Shown piece by piece: positions 49,031 to 61,129 of a stretch of DNA of 64,000 nt. Below the pieces are notes generated by a model that ran no database searches, had not been told where the DNA came from, and saw only the letters and a program-made list of their open reading frames with translations. Origin of the DNA: Gymnogyps californianus (Eukaryota; Chordata; Aves; Accipitriformes; Cathartidae); NCBI RefSeq assembly GCF_018139145.2, contig NC_059500.1, positions 25,959,437-26,023,436 on the forward strand, read 5' to 3'. The stretch's first letter is position 1, and each line of letters starts with the position of its first letter. The position numbers were made by a program, and so were the translations under genes.

Positions 49031-51681
49031 TTCAGACTCTTGGACTGGACAGAGAACTTTACTGGTATTAAGTTCATCATATTTACTTCTTTGTAGGACC
49101 AGGGTCATAGCAATTATATATTAACTCTAGACATAAAACTGCAATACACAAAAAATTGGAGCTGTGTTATCACTTGGTATTTAAGTATTCTCACAGATAT
49201 GCATTTCTATTTGTTTAGAAATTTAAATCATTCCAGAGCTTCATAAAGCTTTGTCCAAACTTTCTGCATGGGAATTAGTGCATTAGCACATATTTTCTGA
49301 CAACTCAGAATCATAGAGAAGAGATTATATCTTCCTTTTATTCATAGTTGCCACTAATTGTATTCTCCAATGTTTTCTTATTCTAATTATAAAAATAAAT
49401 TCCAACACTCATACAGTATGCTATGGGTCATTTTTGCTTGGTGAGCTTTGCAGTAACTTTTAATGTAAGCACCTCTACTACAGAAGAAATGTTAGGATTT
49501 ATGGCAGATATTCTGAATGTAAAAGTTATGAACTTGATTTAGTACAGTTTTTCCTTCAGCATTTTTTAATATACAAAAGTTGATCATTCCATAGTATTTC
49601 TGCCACATTTATTACTTCTTTTTTTCCTAATTTACTAGTGTTTCCCCTTATTTTAGAACGCAACACAAATATGTGTAATGTAGATTTATTTTAATAATCA
49701 CTATAACTATTCCTTGTACACACAAAAGTATCTCTCTGCTTTTCTTGGGAACTAGGCAGAGACAATGTTCCTAAACATTTCGGTGCTTGTGAAACTCACA
49801 TTCAGCTCTTATTTGCATTTTGTAAGGGCTTAAATATCTTTGAAATATGTCCTAAGGGCACTTTTGAAAAAAATTTATCTTATCACTCTGAGATAACATG
49901 GTCACATTTTCTAAAACATATTCCTTATAGCTTTACCATCATAACAATGATCCATTTTTTCTTATGATGGCAGTGTAAAATGTCTATATAAGTAAACAAA
50001 ATATTTTATATTGAATGAAAATGATCCATTTTCATAACTGGTCTCTGTTTTGCAGATGGTAGCTGTGCACATAAATTTTGTAACTCATTTATTATGCCCT
50101 CAGTTAAATTAATCTCCCTGCTGATGTTTGCGAACATAGTCAACAATTCTGAATATTTAGGGTCAAAATTAATTTCATAACTGTAAAAAATGGATAACAG
50201 TCTTAGAGTCAAATCTTTTTTCATGACTTCTGACCACAGTACAGAACATCAGGTCTTAGTCTTAGTTCCTTCACATATACACTCTCAGAATTTGACCCCC
50301 AATTTCTAAAATCATACTTTGATTAATATAGTACCTACCCACCTACCTGCTCACTTCTCTTTACTAGCCAATAATGATATGCTGTCACACACTATGTACA
50401 GCTGTGCTATGCACATATTCATATAGCTTGTTTAGTTCCTTTTCTAATATTATTTTCAGACTTGATATAAGGTTTTCATGTCAGCCAAAAAGAAGTGATT
50501 AGCTTCAACAAAAGCCCAGAGGAAAAGCCTGCTTGTGAATCTTAGCCACATGTCAGCTGAGGTGTTTCCAGTCTTCTACTTTCAAAAGAAAAAAAAGGCA
50601 TTTGAGTTTCCACCTCCAGCCCATTGTTTATTTGGCAACTGCAGGGGCAAAGATCAGCCCACAGTGGAGCAAGTCAAACTGTATTTATTGCTAGGGTCCT
50701 ATAAACTGAGTCATAATTGGAACTATGAACCTGCAGAGACCCTTGTTAGAGTTTAATGGACTGGCAAGGTCAGCACAGCTTTCATAGTGAAAATGAAAGT
50801 GCTGTCTAGGAGCTTAATGAGCACAATGACATTTCTGCATGCCCCCCAAAATTCCTGAGAGCATCTGGAGCTGGTTTGACTTGTTGCAACATTGATTTTT
50901 CTTTTTCTTTCTCTCCCATGTTTTTTTCTTTCTGAGGGCAAGCTTGTTTGTATATGTCTTAAGAGGAGGGGTACTTATTTAGGGGAAAAAGTGGGAGGCT
51001 TTTTCTTGAGAGTTCATTTTAAAGCTAGCCTCAGTATCTTCCTCTGGAGAAAACTTAAATCTAATTCCACCTTTCAGCTCTCTGTAGTCCTTATGGGGAA
51101 GAGAAGGGCAATAACCAGCATAATTGTGCAAGGTTTAGGGTAAATATTGTCAGTGTGATCTTACAATGAGAGTTGGATTATTGCTAAGAATTTGGTTCGA
51201 ACTAAAGTGGCTGTACATTCCTTAATCAAGTGTCTGGAAATAATATCCAACTTTTTCCTATCCATTAACAAAGGCTTGGCTCACCAGCCATGCTATAAAT
51301 CCAGACAAAGCTACAAACAGGCACATTTGTTTATAAAACAATAAAAAAAATTAGAAAGAAGGAGGAAAAAAGGATCTTCTTGCCATCTATAGTAACTTTG
51401 ATTCCTTGGAATGGCTGCTGTCTTTATATCTCATTAACCAATCCATTCAGAATCATTAGGGCTGGAGGGGTAATGAAGGCTTCTATGAGTCTCACAATAC
51501 CTATTAAAGCAGTCAACAAATTCTTAATGTTGTGAAACTTCCAATTAATTTTTTAAGGTCAGCCTGTCACAGTGCAATCGGAGTACAACCTCTATGAGAA
51601 CAAGGTTTTAAGGTATTGACTCTCCAACTATTACTCTCTTGGGGTGGAAAAAAAAAAATCTATTCCTCGGTGCCACATTAG
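49031..51681. other. AT-rich noncoding stretch, no gene seen
   Basis: The longest frame is 83 codons. It begins with the right-hand copy of the LTR 5 duplication. A weak CR1-tail-like phrase near 51449-51470 is too short to call. No RNA gene or promoter could be supported. Confidence 0.55.
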
Positions 51682-51699
51682 TAGAATCATGGAATCATA

Positions 51700-53494
51700 G
51701 AGTAGCAGGTTAGAAGGGACCTCAAGGATCATCTGGTCCAACCATTCTTGGCAAAACCATGGTCTAGACAAGATGGCCCCACACCCTGTCCAGCTGAATC
51801 TTAAAAGTGTCCAATGTTGGGGAATCCCCCACTTCCCTGGGAGATTATTCCAATGGCTGATTGTTCTCATAGTGAAAAATTTTCCTCTTGTGTCCAATCG
51901 GAATCTCCCCAGGAGTAACTTGTACCCATTACCCCTCATCTTTTCCATGTGACTCCTTGTAAAAAGGGAGTCTCCATCTTCTTTGCAGCCACCCTTTAAA
52001 TACTGGAACATGGTAATAAGGTCTCCCCTAAGCCTTCTTTCAAGGCTGAACAAGCCCAGTTCTCTCAGCCTTTCCTCATGTGGCAGGCTTTCCAATACTT
52101 TGGTCATCTTTGTGGCCCTTCTCTGGAACGTTTCCAGCCTGTCCACATCTTTTTTGTATAGCAGGGACCAAAACTGAACACAGTATTCCAGGTGTGGCCT
52201 GACAAGCGCTGAGTAGAGTGGGATAATGAATTCTTATCTTTGCTGGTAATGCCCTTCTTGATGCAACCCAACATTCTGTTGGCTTTCTTTGCCGCAGCAG
52301 CACACTGTTCACTCATATTCAGCTTGTTGTCCACCAGGACCCCCAGGTCCCTTTCCACAGAGCTAATCCCCAGCCGGGTAGATCCCAGCCTGTGCTGCAC
52401 TCCTGGATTCTGTTTTCCCAGGTGCAAGACCTTACACTTGTCCTTGTTGAACTTCATGAGATTCTTGTTAGCCCACTCTTCCAGCCTATCCAGGTCTTGC
52501 TGCAGGGTGGCTCTCCCTTCCGAAGTGTCCACTTCCCCACTCAGTTTGGTATCATCAGCAAACTTCATCAGGGTACACTTGATCCCATCATCCAGATCAC
52601 TTATGAAGATATTGAACAGCATTGGGCCCAATATCGATCGCTAGGGGACCCCACTTGTGACAGGTTGCCAGTTTGAAAAGGAACTACTTACCACCACCCT
52701 CTGGGTGCGGCCTGTCAGCCAGTTCCCCACCCGCCACACAGACCACTTGTCTAGACCCTAACGCATTAATTTCTCTAGGAGAATGCTGTGGGAAACCGTA
52801 TCGAAAGCCTTGGAGAAATCCAGGTAGACAATGTCCATCGTTCACCCCACATCAACTGAGCAGGTTACTTTGTCGTAGAAGGTGATCAGGTTTGTCAAGC
52901 ATGATTTGCCCTTGGTGAATCCGTGCTGGCTTCTCCCAATCACACACTTCATTTGACTTGTGATAGCCCGCAGGAGGATTCATTCCATAACTTTTGCAGG
53001 GACTGAAGTAAGACTGATGGGCCTATAATTTCCTGGATCCTCCTTTAAGTCCTTCTTGTAGATGGGGGTGACATTAGCCTTCTTCCAGTCTTCTGGGATG
53101 TCCCCCAATCTCCACAACTTCTCAAAGATTATGGAGAGTGGCCTCACAACAACATCAGCCAGCTCTCTTAACACCATCAGGTGGATATTGTCAGGGCCCA
53201 TCCATTTGTAGGGGTCAAGCTCCTGAAAAGTTCACATACCAACTCTTCCTTCACTGATGGTGGGTCTGTGTTTGCATCAACCTGGGTTTTTGTTCCCAAG
53301 GCCTGGGGCCCAAGAGTGCCGCTGAAGATGGAGGTTAAGAAAGTGTTGAGAACCTCTGCCTTTTCAGCATTGTTGGTGACTAAATCACCTCTCCTGTTTA
53401 ACAGCAGACCAATATTTCCCTTTTGTTTCTGCTTGTTGTTTATGTACCTGAAGAACCCTTTCTTGTAGTTTTTGACATCTCTGGCCAATTTCAA
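51700..53494 (-). pseudogene. Broken CR1 reverse transcriptase
   Basis: In coding order: 53494-53177 is the linker region before the polymerase (FFRYINNKQKQKGN, NAEKAEVLNTFL). 53201-52980 is the reverse-transcriptase entry (EDWKKANVTPIYKKD, GNYRPISLTSV). It is followed by a broken stretch containing DFSKAFD (52800-52820). 52631-52104 starts with [12 protein letters not shown] and has FADD (52551-52562) and [12 protein letters not shown]. 52146-51631 is the C-terminal part ([27 protein letters not shown]). A frameshift around 52200 separates the last two. Both catalytic aspartate motifs survive in the DNA, but no continuous frame joins them. Confidence 0.92.
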
Positions 53495-53665
53495 TTCAAA
53501 CTGAGCTTTTACTTTTCTAACTGCATCTCTACATGCCCTGGCAATGCTCTCGTAGTTCTCAATGGATATTCATCTGCTTTTCCATCTCTGATTCGCTTCT
53601 CTTTTGGTTTTAAGCAGACTCAGAAGCTCACGATTAAGCCAAGGGGGCCTCTTGCTCCACCTGCT

Positions 53666-54500
53666 TCACTTACCTTTAAAGGGGATGAACTGTTTTTGTG
53701 CTTCCAGGAGGATGTTCTTGAAAAATTCCCAGCACTCCCTAGCTCCTTTGTCCTCCATGGAAGCTTCCCATGGAATCCTTTCCAACTGAGCTCTGAGCAA
53801 GCTGAGGTTTGCTCTTCTAAAATCTAAAAGTTTTGTCTTAGTACTAACCTTCAGCGTGTCTAGCAGGATCCCAAACTCCACAATATTGTGATCACTGCAG
53901 CCAAGGCTATCATAAACCCAGTTATTAGAAAGTAGGTTTTCTTGGTTTCTGAGTAGCAAGTCCAGCAGTGCCTCATTCCTGGTTGGCGCATCTAACATTT
54001 GTATGAGGAAGCAGTCCTCTATGCATTCCAGGAATTTGATGGACGACATGTGAGCTGCTGTATTGTTCTTCCAACAAATGTCTGGGTAGTCGAAGTCACC
54101 TGCAAGAACCAGGTTCTATTGACACAAAGCTTGCTTAAGTGACCCAAATATTTCTTTGTTGTCCCTATTGTCTTGGTTTGGAGGTCGGTAGCAGATGCCT
54201 ACTGTAAGATCCCCCTTGAAGATGACCCCTCTGATCTTGACCCAGAGGCATTCAATAGGGCTTCCACAATCGCCATAGCTGATTTCTATACATTCAAGGT
54301 TCTCCTTAACATAGAGTGTGATGAGTCCTCCTCTTCTTCCCTGCCTGCCTTTATGAAACAGCCTATACCCATCCATCGCAATCGTCCAGTCATGTGAGTT
54401 GTCCTACCATGTTTCAGTTATTCCTACGATATCATAACTTTCTGACTGGGCACGGAGCTCCAGTTCCTCGTGTTTGTTCCCCAGGCTGCGTGCATTGGTA
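53666..54500 (-). pseudogene. Broken CR1 endonuclease domain
   Basis: From about 54500 the minus strand reads NARSLGNKHEELELRAQSE then YDIVGITETW, the start of the CR1 endonuclease. An in-frame TAG follows ETW, where this family normally has another tryptophan codon. Translation resumes at MDGYRLFHKGRQG (54376) with IECLWVKIRG and VGICYRPPNQ, then meets a second stop near 54116. The C-terminal part (54049-53666) contains LGCSDHNIVEF, which holds the conserved SDH catalytic motif. The endonuclease nicks target DNA for target-primed reverse transcription. This copy cannot make it because of at least two stops. Confidence 0.9.
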
Positions 54501-57500
54501 TATATATGCTTGAGGTGGTTGGTCTAGTAATATGTAATAGAGTAAGAGCAAGGATATGTCAAGAACAATCAAACATGAAAAGTTTCTCATGACTGGATAA
54601 GTGTATGTGGCAGTTTGCAAGGCATGGCAGAGCAGAAATGTCAGCTTAAGAGGCAGGGAGAAACGCTTTTTATTGCATCTTTTCCTCATTGTTTAATCTA
54701 CCATTATTCCACACATTGAGCCCCAAGGGGGCTTTTCCCTTCTGGTACACTGACTTGGCCGGACAAATCTCCACTCCCCAGTGTGTCAACACACCGTTAT
54801 TACATACCATGCTAGTTCAGTACTTTCCGTTCAGGATAAGGTATCTCACTGGACAACTACAACTATTAAAATACTTTACTTCATAGGTAAGGGGTTCACT
54901 TACAAAGGAAATAAAAAACTTTGGGGAAATCTGAACTAAAGTAACAATTCTGTTTAGCTTATTGCAATTATTAAAAAGCTGATTGCTTATTATTAACAGA
55001 AGGAAAAATGATATTTTCCTCCAAATTGGTGCCCTTTCTTCCTGAAGAGGCCTCTGATTTCTCAAGAGGCATATTCTTCTTCCAGAGTGACTACTGTCAG
55101 AGACCCACCACCAAAAGGCATGTGGCTTGTTATAGTGATTAATGACAGAACTAGTCCATAATAGAATATATTTATTTAATTTATTGGATACAGTTCTAGT
55201 CTGGAATGTTTTTCTTCTGAGGACCAAGATGTCCATTCTTAAAAATACACTGGTATAAGTTGCTGCGTGTGGCTCTCTGCCCTGGTGCTGCTGCCCTGTG
55301 GTGGCTGATTTGATGGGAAGTCCCTCACTGGTGCCAGTGACCACTCCCACATGTTTCGTCCACGTTCAAACAGGAAGCAATTCCAGGACATTCTTTACTT
55401 CAAATGCAAATCTTAAATCTCTAGAAGACATCAAAGTGGAAGACGTCTTTAAATGTGACTATGTACTATTACAGTATCAAGGGCAAAGACCTACAGGTCA
55501 GGGGCAAAGCTCCTACACAAACACCATGAAGCCACATGTAAGTTCATATGCAGCATGCCAGTATGTGTCTCATACCTCGGTTCCTGGCAGAAGAATGACC
55601 AGATATTGAGCATGAATTCCTGCCAGCCTCTAACACTCAGGTGGAAGAAATAATGTACAAGCCTAGTACATGTGAATGCACTGTCCATTACCAGCAGCCA
55701 GCGTGGAAGCCATATGGGTAGTAGCTGCTAGTGATGTTTTCCAGTTGTGGAGGTGCTGGTACCTATTTTCACAGCCACATGAACAGCTTCTGACACAGAA
55801 TCTGGAATTCTGTTGCTTATACATCCTTGACATGTTTAATCAGGGTGAAAAGGCACGTTGTTGGTTTCAGAATCTTTTGTGTATACTTCAAGTTAAAAAG
55901 TCATGGAGAATGAAGTGGTATTTGTTTTTTCAATTTGGGTTACATCTGAGACAAACTGGAGAAGCGCAGGCAGAATTTATTAGTGCTGTATCATTCTAAC
56001 TGCAATGGAGATCTTCTTGTGAAACCTTATTTTAAGTGCTTTTTCCATAACAGTAACTAAAGTAGTGCATAAAAATATAATAACTATGCAGTACTGGTGC
56101 ATTTCAGGGAATAAACTACAAAATATGCATTGCCTTAGTTAATGTATACTCCTCTGACTATTTCTCTGGCAGGACTTAGTAATTCAAAGTGATTAAATTA
56201 AATTGTTTTTATATCTTTGTAATAAAGATAGAGTATACAGCCCTGTTCTCTCAGTATAGGTTGGGATTTTATTACTTAGCTGGATTCTCACTTATAATTG
56301 GCCTTTTTGGTTCTCAATGAGCTGTGTATAAAATCTGAGATGTTTCAGATTATGTTAAGGTGGATGCACTTAGAAGTGAAATGCATTCAATTTTATGAGA
56401 AAATGATGAAGATTATGATTTCACTGTATTTGAAGTGCAAAATAAAAAGCCTTACATGGATAATCAGGATTCCTCTGTGTTCTATGTTAATGAGTATTGG
56501 CAGCTTCCAGCCTTATTATTACAATTCATCAGACTATAATTTTTCTTTTTTTTTTTCTTTTTTTTTTTAAGATAGAGCTCTGGAACATTAACTAAGCTTC
56601 TCATGCAGATGGCTGGATGTAAAGCATCAACATGTGAGGTCAAGTGTTTTATTTCATCATGTCGACCTGCAGGAATGGGCAGGAAGAATGAAGAGAGAGA
56701 GGGAGAAATTTTTTTTGTCTCATTATGCTTTTCATATACATGGTAATTTCTGTATTCAAATCACAGTGTATTTTAATATGCAATTTACAATTTTGGACTT
56801 TATTATATGTTTGCAATGCAATTTTTAGATTTTCTCTTCTAGAAAGCTTCATATTAAAAGAATGATTTGTATTTCAACTACTTAACAACATTCTCTTGTG
56901 CTATACATTACATATTCTTGTTATATGTGGTGGCTTCATTAAGCTGGGTTCTGTAAAATTAGAACAAAGTTACAACCTCTGCCCAGAAGACTTCACAGTA
57001 TAAAAGGTAAGATGGTCAAGGTAAACGAAGAAACAGATTGACAGGGAAGATCCAGGCAACAACAGGATTTTTAACAGTCTAGCTGTATGTATAATTCATG
57101 ACAGCATTTACTTGCACAAATAGGCTTTCCTCAGGCAATGCCAACAGGATTATTTACATGAGCATGAGTTGTTTATATAAATAAGGCTGATATGATTGGA
57201 CTCATACCCTGTGTAAATTATGTAAAAATATTTTAAAAGTCACATGTATAGGATCTATAAAATTACCTTTCACCTCTAGAGATCTTTACTGAGAACTGGA
57301 TGATATGACTATATGTTGCATGTTGTTTAGACTTGCTTTATCTTTACCGGTCATTTATCTGTATCTGAAAATCACCACATAACATATAAATTGGCACAAT
57401 TGTCTGTGCACACACGGGAGGCCTTAATAACAGCTGGTGTTGCCTTGGCAAACTTGTGTGGAAAAGCTTCTGTGAGTACTAAAGTTCACTGAGTTTGAAA

Positions 57501-59186
57501 ATGTATATGTTTATATCCCCCAAATTGCCTTTTAAGAAAGGCTATTCAGACAGTGCAAGTCAAAAGTGGACTCATATAACACAGGTAATGAAGTGTACCC
57601 TTCTCTCTTTCACTGATGTAAATTGGAAAAGGCTTGGTTTAATATAGTCTCTTTCTCTCCTCCTGGAAATTTTATTCCAAAAAGAAGCAATCTAGGTCAG
57701 CCTCCTACTGGTGTACCAATTAACAGGATATGTCCATTACATTTATTATCCCTCTGCAAGGTGTCAGACTTCAACTTAAGAACTAGCAAAAACAGTATGA
57801 CCTCAATTTACAGAAAATTGTGAAGTGTGAATGTTCTTTGTTTTTTCCAGTAACTTGCTCCTCACTTTCCTGTACAATGTATTTAAGTATTGCTGAATTT
57901 AAAAAGTCCAAATTTTGCCATTTCCAGTACATTTTGATGGCCCCATTTTGCATTTTCAGTGGCTCTCACAGTAGATTAATGTTCTAATAATTACTGGAGG
58001 TCTTTGTAGTTAGGAAGCTGTCATATCAAACACTCCAGTAGAAATCTGATTTGCCAGTGTTTCCTTCTTTTCTTTTGCCCTTACTCTAAATGATAGAAGT
58101 CACAGCACTGAATGATGCCCTTCTTTCTCATATCTGTTTTATAAAGAAATGGCACCCCCTGGATCACTATGATACACAAAGTAGCAAATGGAAATGACTT
58201 CACAGAGTACAATTCAAGGGTATGACTTGAAAGCAAAAAGAATCATTGGTGATCTTGATGTTAATGGGGGTAATAGTCAGTCAGTCTCAGCTGAAAAATA
58301 AACCACATCATAGAGTTGAAAACACACCAGAAGAGGTGAGAGTTTTCATAGTACCCAAGTAAACTCCAGTGTCATTTTTTTATAAAGCATAGTGAGAAGG
58401 AGAGGGAACAATCTTAAACATACATATTATTTGAGAAACATACCAGAGCCTGTGAAAGTTGGCATTATTATGTCCTCAACACATACATTTCTAGAGAGCC
58501 TTATTAATGTGAAAGAAAGATGAACACAGCATAATCAGTGCCCTGGATTAGGTCTTTAACCTCCGTTCCTTTCTTTTATGAGCATGATGACATACTACAA
58601 TTGTCTGAAAGGGCTGATGGAATGATAAATACATAAATCTCTGGGAATTGCCTATATTCAATACTCATGGGTCCCAAACAAATGCTTTCTTATAGATATC
58701 AGAAAAAATACTAGGCAGTAAGGAAAATGGTTAGAAAAAAAATCATTTCAAGACAATTCTAGAATGTACTTAGAGTAACTCAGTTTCATAAATTTGTGAA
58801 GAAAAAAATCTCAGATTTTACCAGAAAAAAATAACAATATTTGTCTTTTAATGATCATTCTAGTAAAGGTTTGATTGTTCTGGGAGGGACCAGAACTTGG
58901 TCAAGAAAGCAGAATAATAGTTTGGGTGTACATAATAAAATAAAAAAAAATCTGTCACCTCCTTATTGCAGACATAGAAGACCTACGCATAGGCACTGCC
59001 CTCCACTGAAACTTGGTATATTGCACAGTTCTGTAGGTCTTCCATCCAAATCATTTTTTTGTACATTCTGTTGATGTGCAACTAAGAGTGCTACTGCTAT
59101 GTAATGAAGACCTTGCCTATACCGTTCATTCTAATTCTGAGGGTGACCAGAGGCTAGCATAAACAGAAAAAATTACAAAAATACAC

Positions 59187-59238
59187 AAATACTAATACTG
59201 AAACATGGAAATATATCAATACTAATACTAAAACACCA
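59187..59238. repeat. Duplicated motif AATACTAATACT(A/G)AAACA, 31-bp period
   Basis: AATACTAATACTGAAACA near 59188 recurs as AATACTAATACTAAAACA near 59219 with one change, in A-rich surroundings. Confidence 0.8.
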
Positions 59239-61091
59239 AAAAGGGTGAGTCATCCGCACTGCGATGCAACTTTCACAAGGCAAAAATCACTCCAGTATTA
59301 TCATTTTGAACAATTCAGCCCTGTTCAGCATTACAGTAATAACCAATAAAGCATCAGATAGTGGCACAGTGCCAGGTCTTCCATTTCTTCAGCTTGACTC
59401 TCAGCAGGAGCTCCCTTTACCTCTACAATATGAACTTTGCATAGGTTCAAGCACGTACTGGAAACACCAGTACAATCATGACCTATGATAACAGCAGGCT
59501 GCCACTACTTTGCCTCCGTTGCCTTCACACAATTTTTAAGCTACATCATTTACATAATTTTTAAGCAAAGAGTTAATTCACTAAGTAAATACCAGCTGAA
59601 CATTTAACTACGTTTCACGGGTGAGCTAGAAGAGCCTGGGAGGAACTATGGGAGGCAGAGTCTATATTTCTCTTGAGGTCCCAGAAAGTTGTGGCAGTTT
59701 CTACACTTTTCAAAAAGCTACTAAGCTTCCACCTCTCTTCCAGTAACCAAACAGAAATTGAAATTCCTTTCTTTTTGCCTCCTCAGAGCCCTTTTCAAGC
59801 TATTAATAGATCTATTTAAACAGAAGGTTTTTTTTTCTGGCAGTACATATGCAGAAGTGTGGGTGCAAACACCGCGTGCAAACTCACACTCTGGCCTCCA
59901 TAGCTTATTCTTTTTACGGTTAGGAGCTGATTTCTAATTTGTCCTTGTTTTTCCCCAATCATTTGAAGAGTTTCCGTGCAGTTTGTTTGAAAAACACATT
60001 AATTGTAAGGGCTGTTTTCAGCAATGCATGTCATTTAGAATTTCCCAGGCTGATGGGTCATCACTGCAAGACGTCATGCCTAGTTACTTCTGTCCAATAC
60101 TATTATGTGACATGGCTGATGATATCACATCAGCTCAACAAAATTGAAAAACAAATGCGTTACTGAGCACTGCAGTCAACTGTTTGGAACAAACAAATCT
60201 CTGTTCAACCTCTACCTGTTCAGAGGAACTAAACACCAGCTAGAGCGTTTTAAGTGGTGAGCAGTTTTTTTTCCTAGGAGCTGTGAGTAGCAGGAACTGT
60301 CATGTATGATGGGTTTACATTAACTCTAGGTAGGAAAGCTGTAAGGAGGAAATTTGTAGGCAAAGTAAACTCACTGAAAATACTTACATGTTGTCTGATG
60401 CATAGTAGTCATCTGTCACTTAGCAAACTGTGAAGTGTACCATTAGAGGAATCTGTTGTTAAGGTTTTATTCTTTTGCTTTAGTGCTGCATATAGGGCTA
60501 GCTGAAAATTATATGCTGAAACTACCTTTCAAAGGATTTTTGCTAAATTAAATTTTCCTCCAAAAGTATCTGTTTTCTTTCAACATCAAAAAAGAAAAAA
60601 ATAATGAAATAGTCAGTGAAAAGCTGAAAACAGAAAAGATTCAGGTTTCAGCCAGAAAGCAAAAACATTTTGGGCAAAACCTTCCCATACCTGTCCAACT
60701 ATACTCAGCCTTTGATGGCAGGTCAACATTTTCCCCAGAAATAGTTTTTGGGTTTGTTTTAATTTTATTAATAAATGCCCCAGAGTGGAATACATTCCAT
60801 GAGATGGAAAGCAATACCAAATTCATCTTCCAACAAGCTCTAGCTAAGTGTTACCTACCATCTAGAGAACATAACCCAGAAACAAAGGGCAAATATGGGC
60901 CAAGTCATACCCTCCATTCTCAGACAAGGCAGCTGAATGCACTGAGATCTGCAAGAACTGGGAAACAGTTCCACCAGAACTAGCAATCTAACGCCAAAAT
61001 ATGTAGCAGTAATAAAAGCCCTGTAATTACCTGTCAAGTCAGAAAGAGCACTTCCAAAACCAGGGCACAGAGATCCAACTATGATTCTTCA

Positions 61092-61129
61092 ATGATTAGG
61101 GCAAAGTATGAAGTATGATTAGGGCAAAG
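61092..61129. repeat. Exact 15-bp direct repeat, 23-bp period
   Basis: ATGATTAGGGCAAAG occurs at 61092-61106 and again at 61115-61129, separated by TATGAAGT, itself similar to the junction. A recent short tandem duplication is the simplest explanation. Confidence 0.85.

Larger units (their letters stand above)
51682..54530 (-). mobile_element. CR1 LINE, long 5'-truncated copy, about 2.85 kb
   Basis: The left border shows the CR1 tail in reverse (AGAATCATGGAATCATAGAG) and then the CR1 3' end. Moving right, the minus strand encodes the reverse-transcriptase tail, the FADD site (52551-52562), DFSKAFD (52800-52820), the reverse-transcriptase entry (PIYKKDLKEDPGNYRPISL), the linker, and nearly all of the apurinic-type endonuclease. 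Homology ends near 54530, just upstream of the endonuclease start (NARSLGNKHEELEL at about 54495-54454). A full-length CR1 is about 4.5 kb, so ORF1 and the 5' untranslated region are missing. Stops and frameshifts inactivate it. It is the largest transposon in the window. Confidence 0.94.

Noticed and set aside
49305..49325. CAGAATCATAGAGA resembling a CR1 tail
   Set aside because: Only about 14 bases match and no CR1 3' end follows.
51445..51475. CAGAATCATTAGGGCTGGAGG resembling a CR1 end
   Set aside because: Too short, and it lacks the adjacent conserved block; left uncalled.
52240..53827. Plus-strand frames of up to 134 codons
   Set aside because: They are antisense shadows of the minus-strand CR1 at 51682-54530.
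55298..55609. 103-codon plus-strand frame
   Set aside because: No recognisable domain; it partly overlaps the opposite-strand 177-codon frame, and neither has supporting context.
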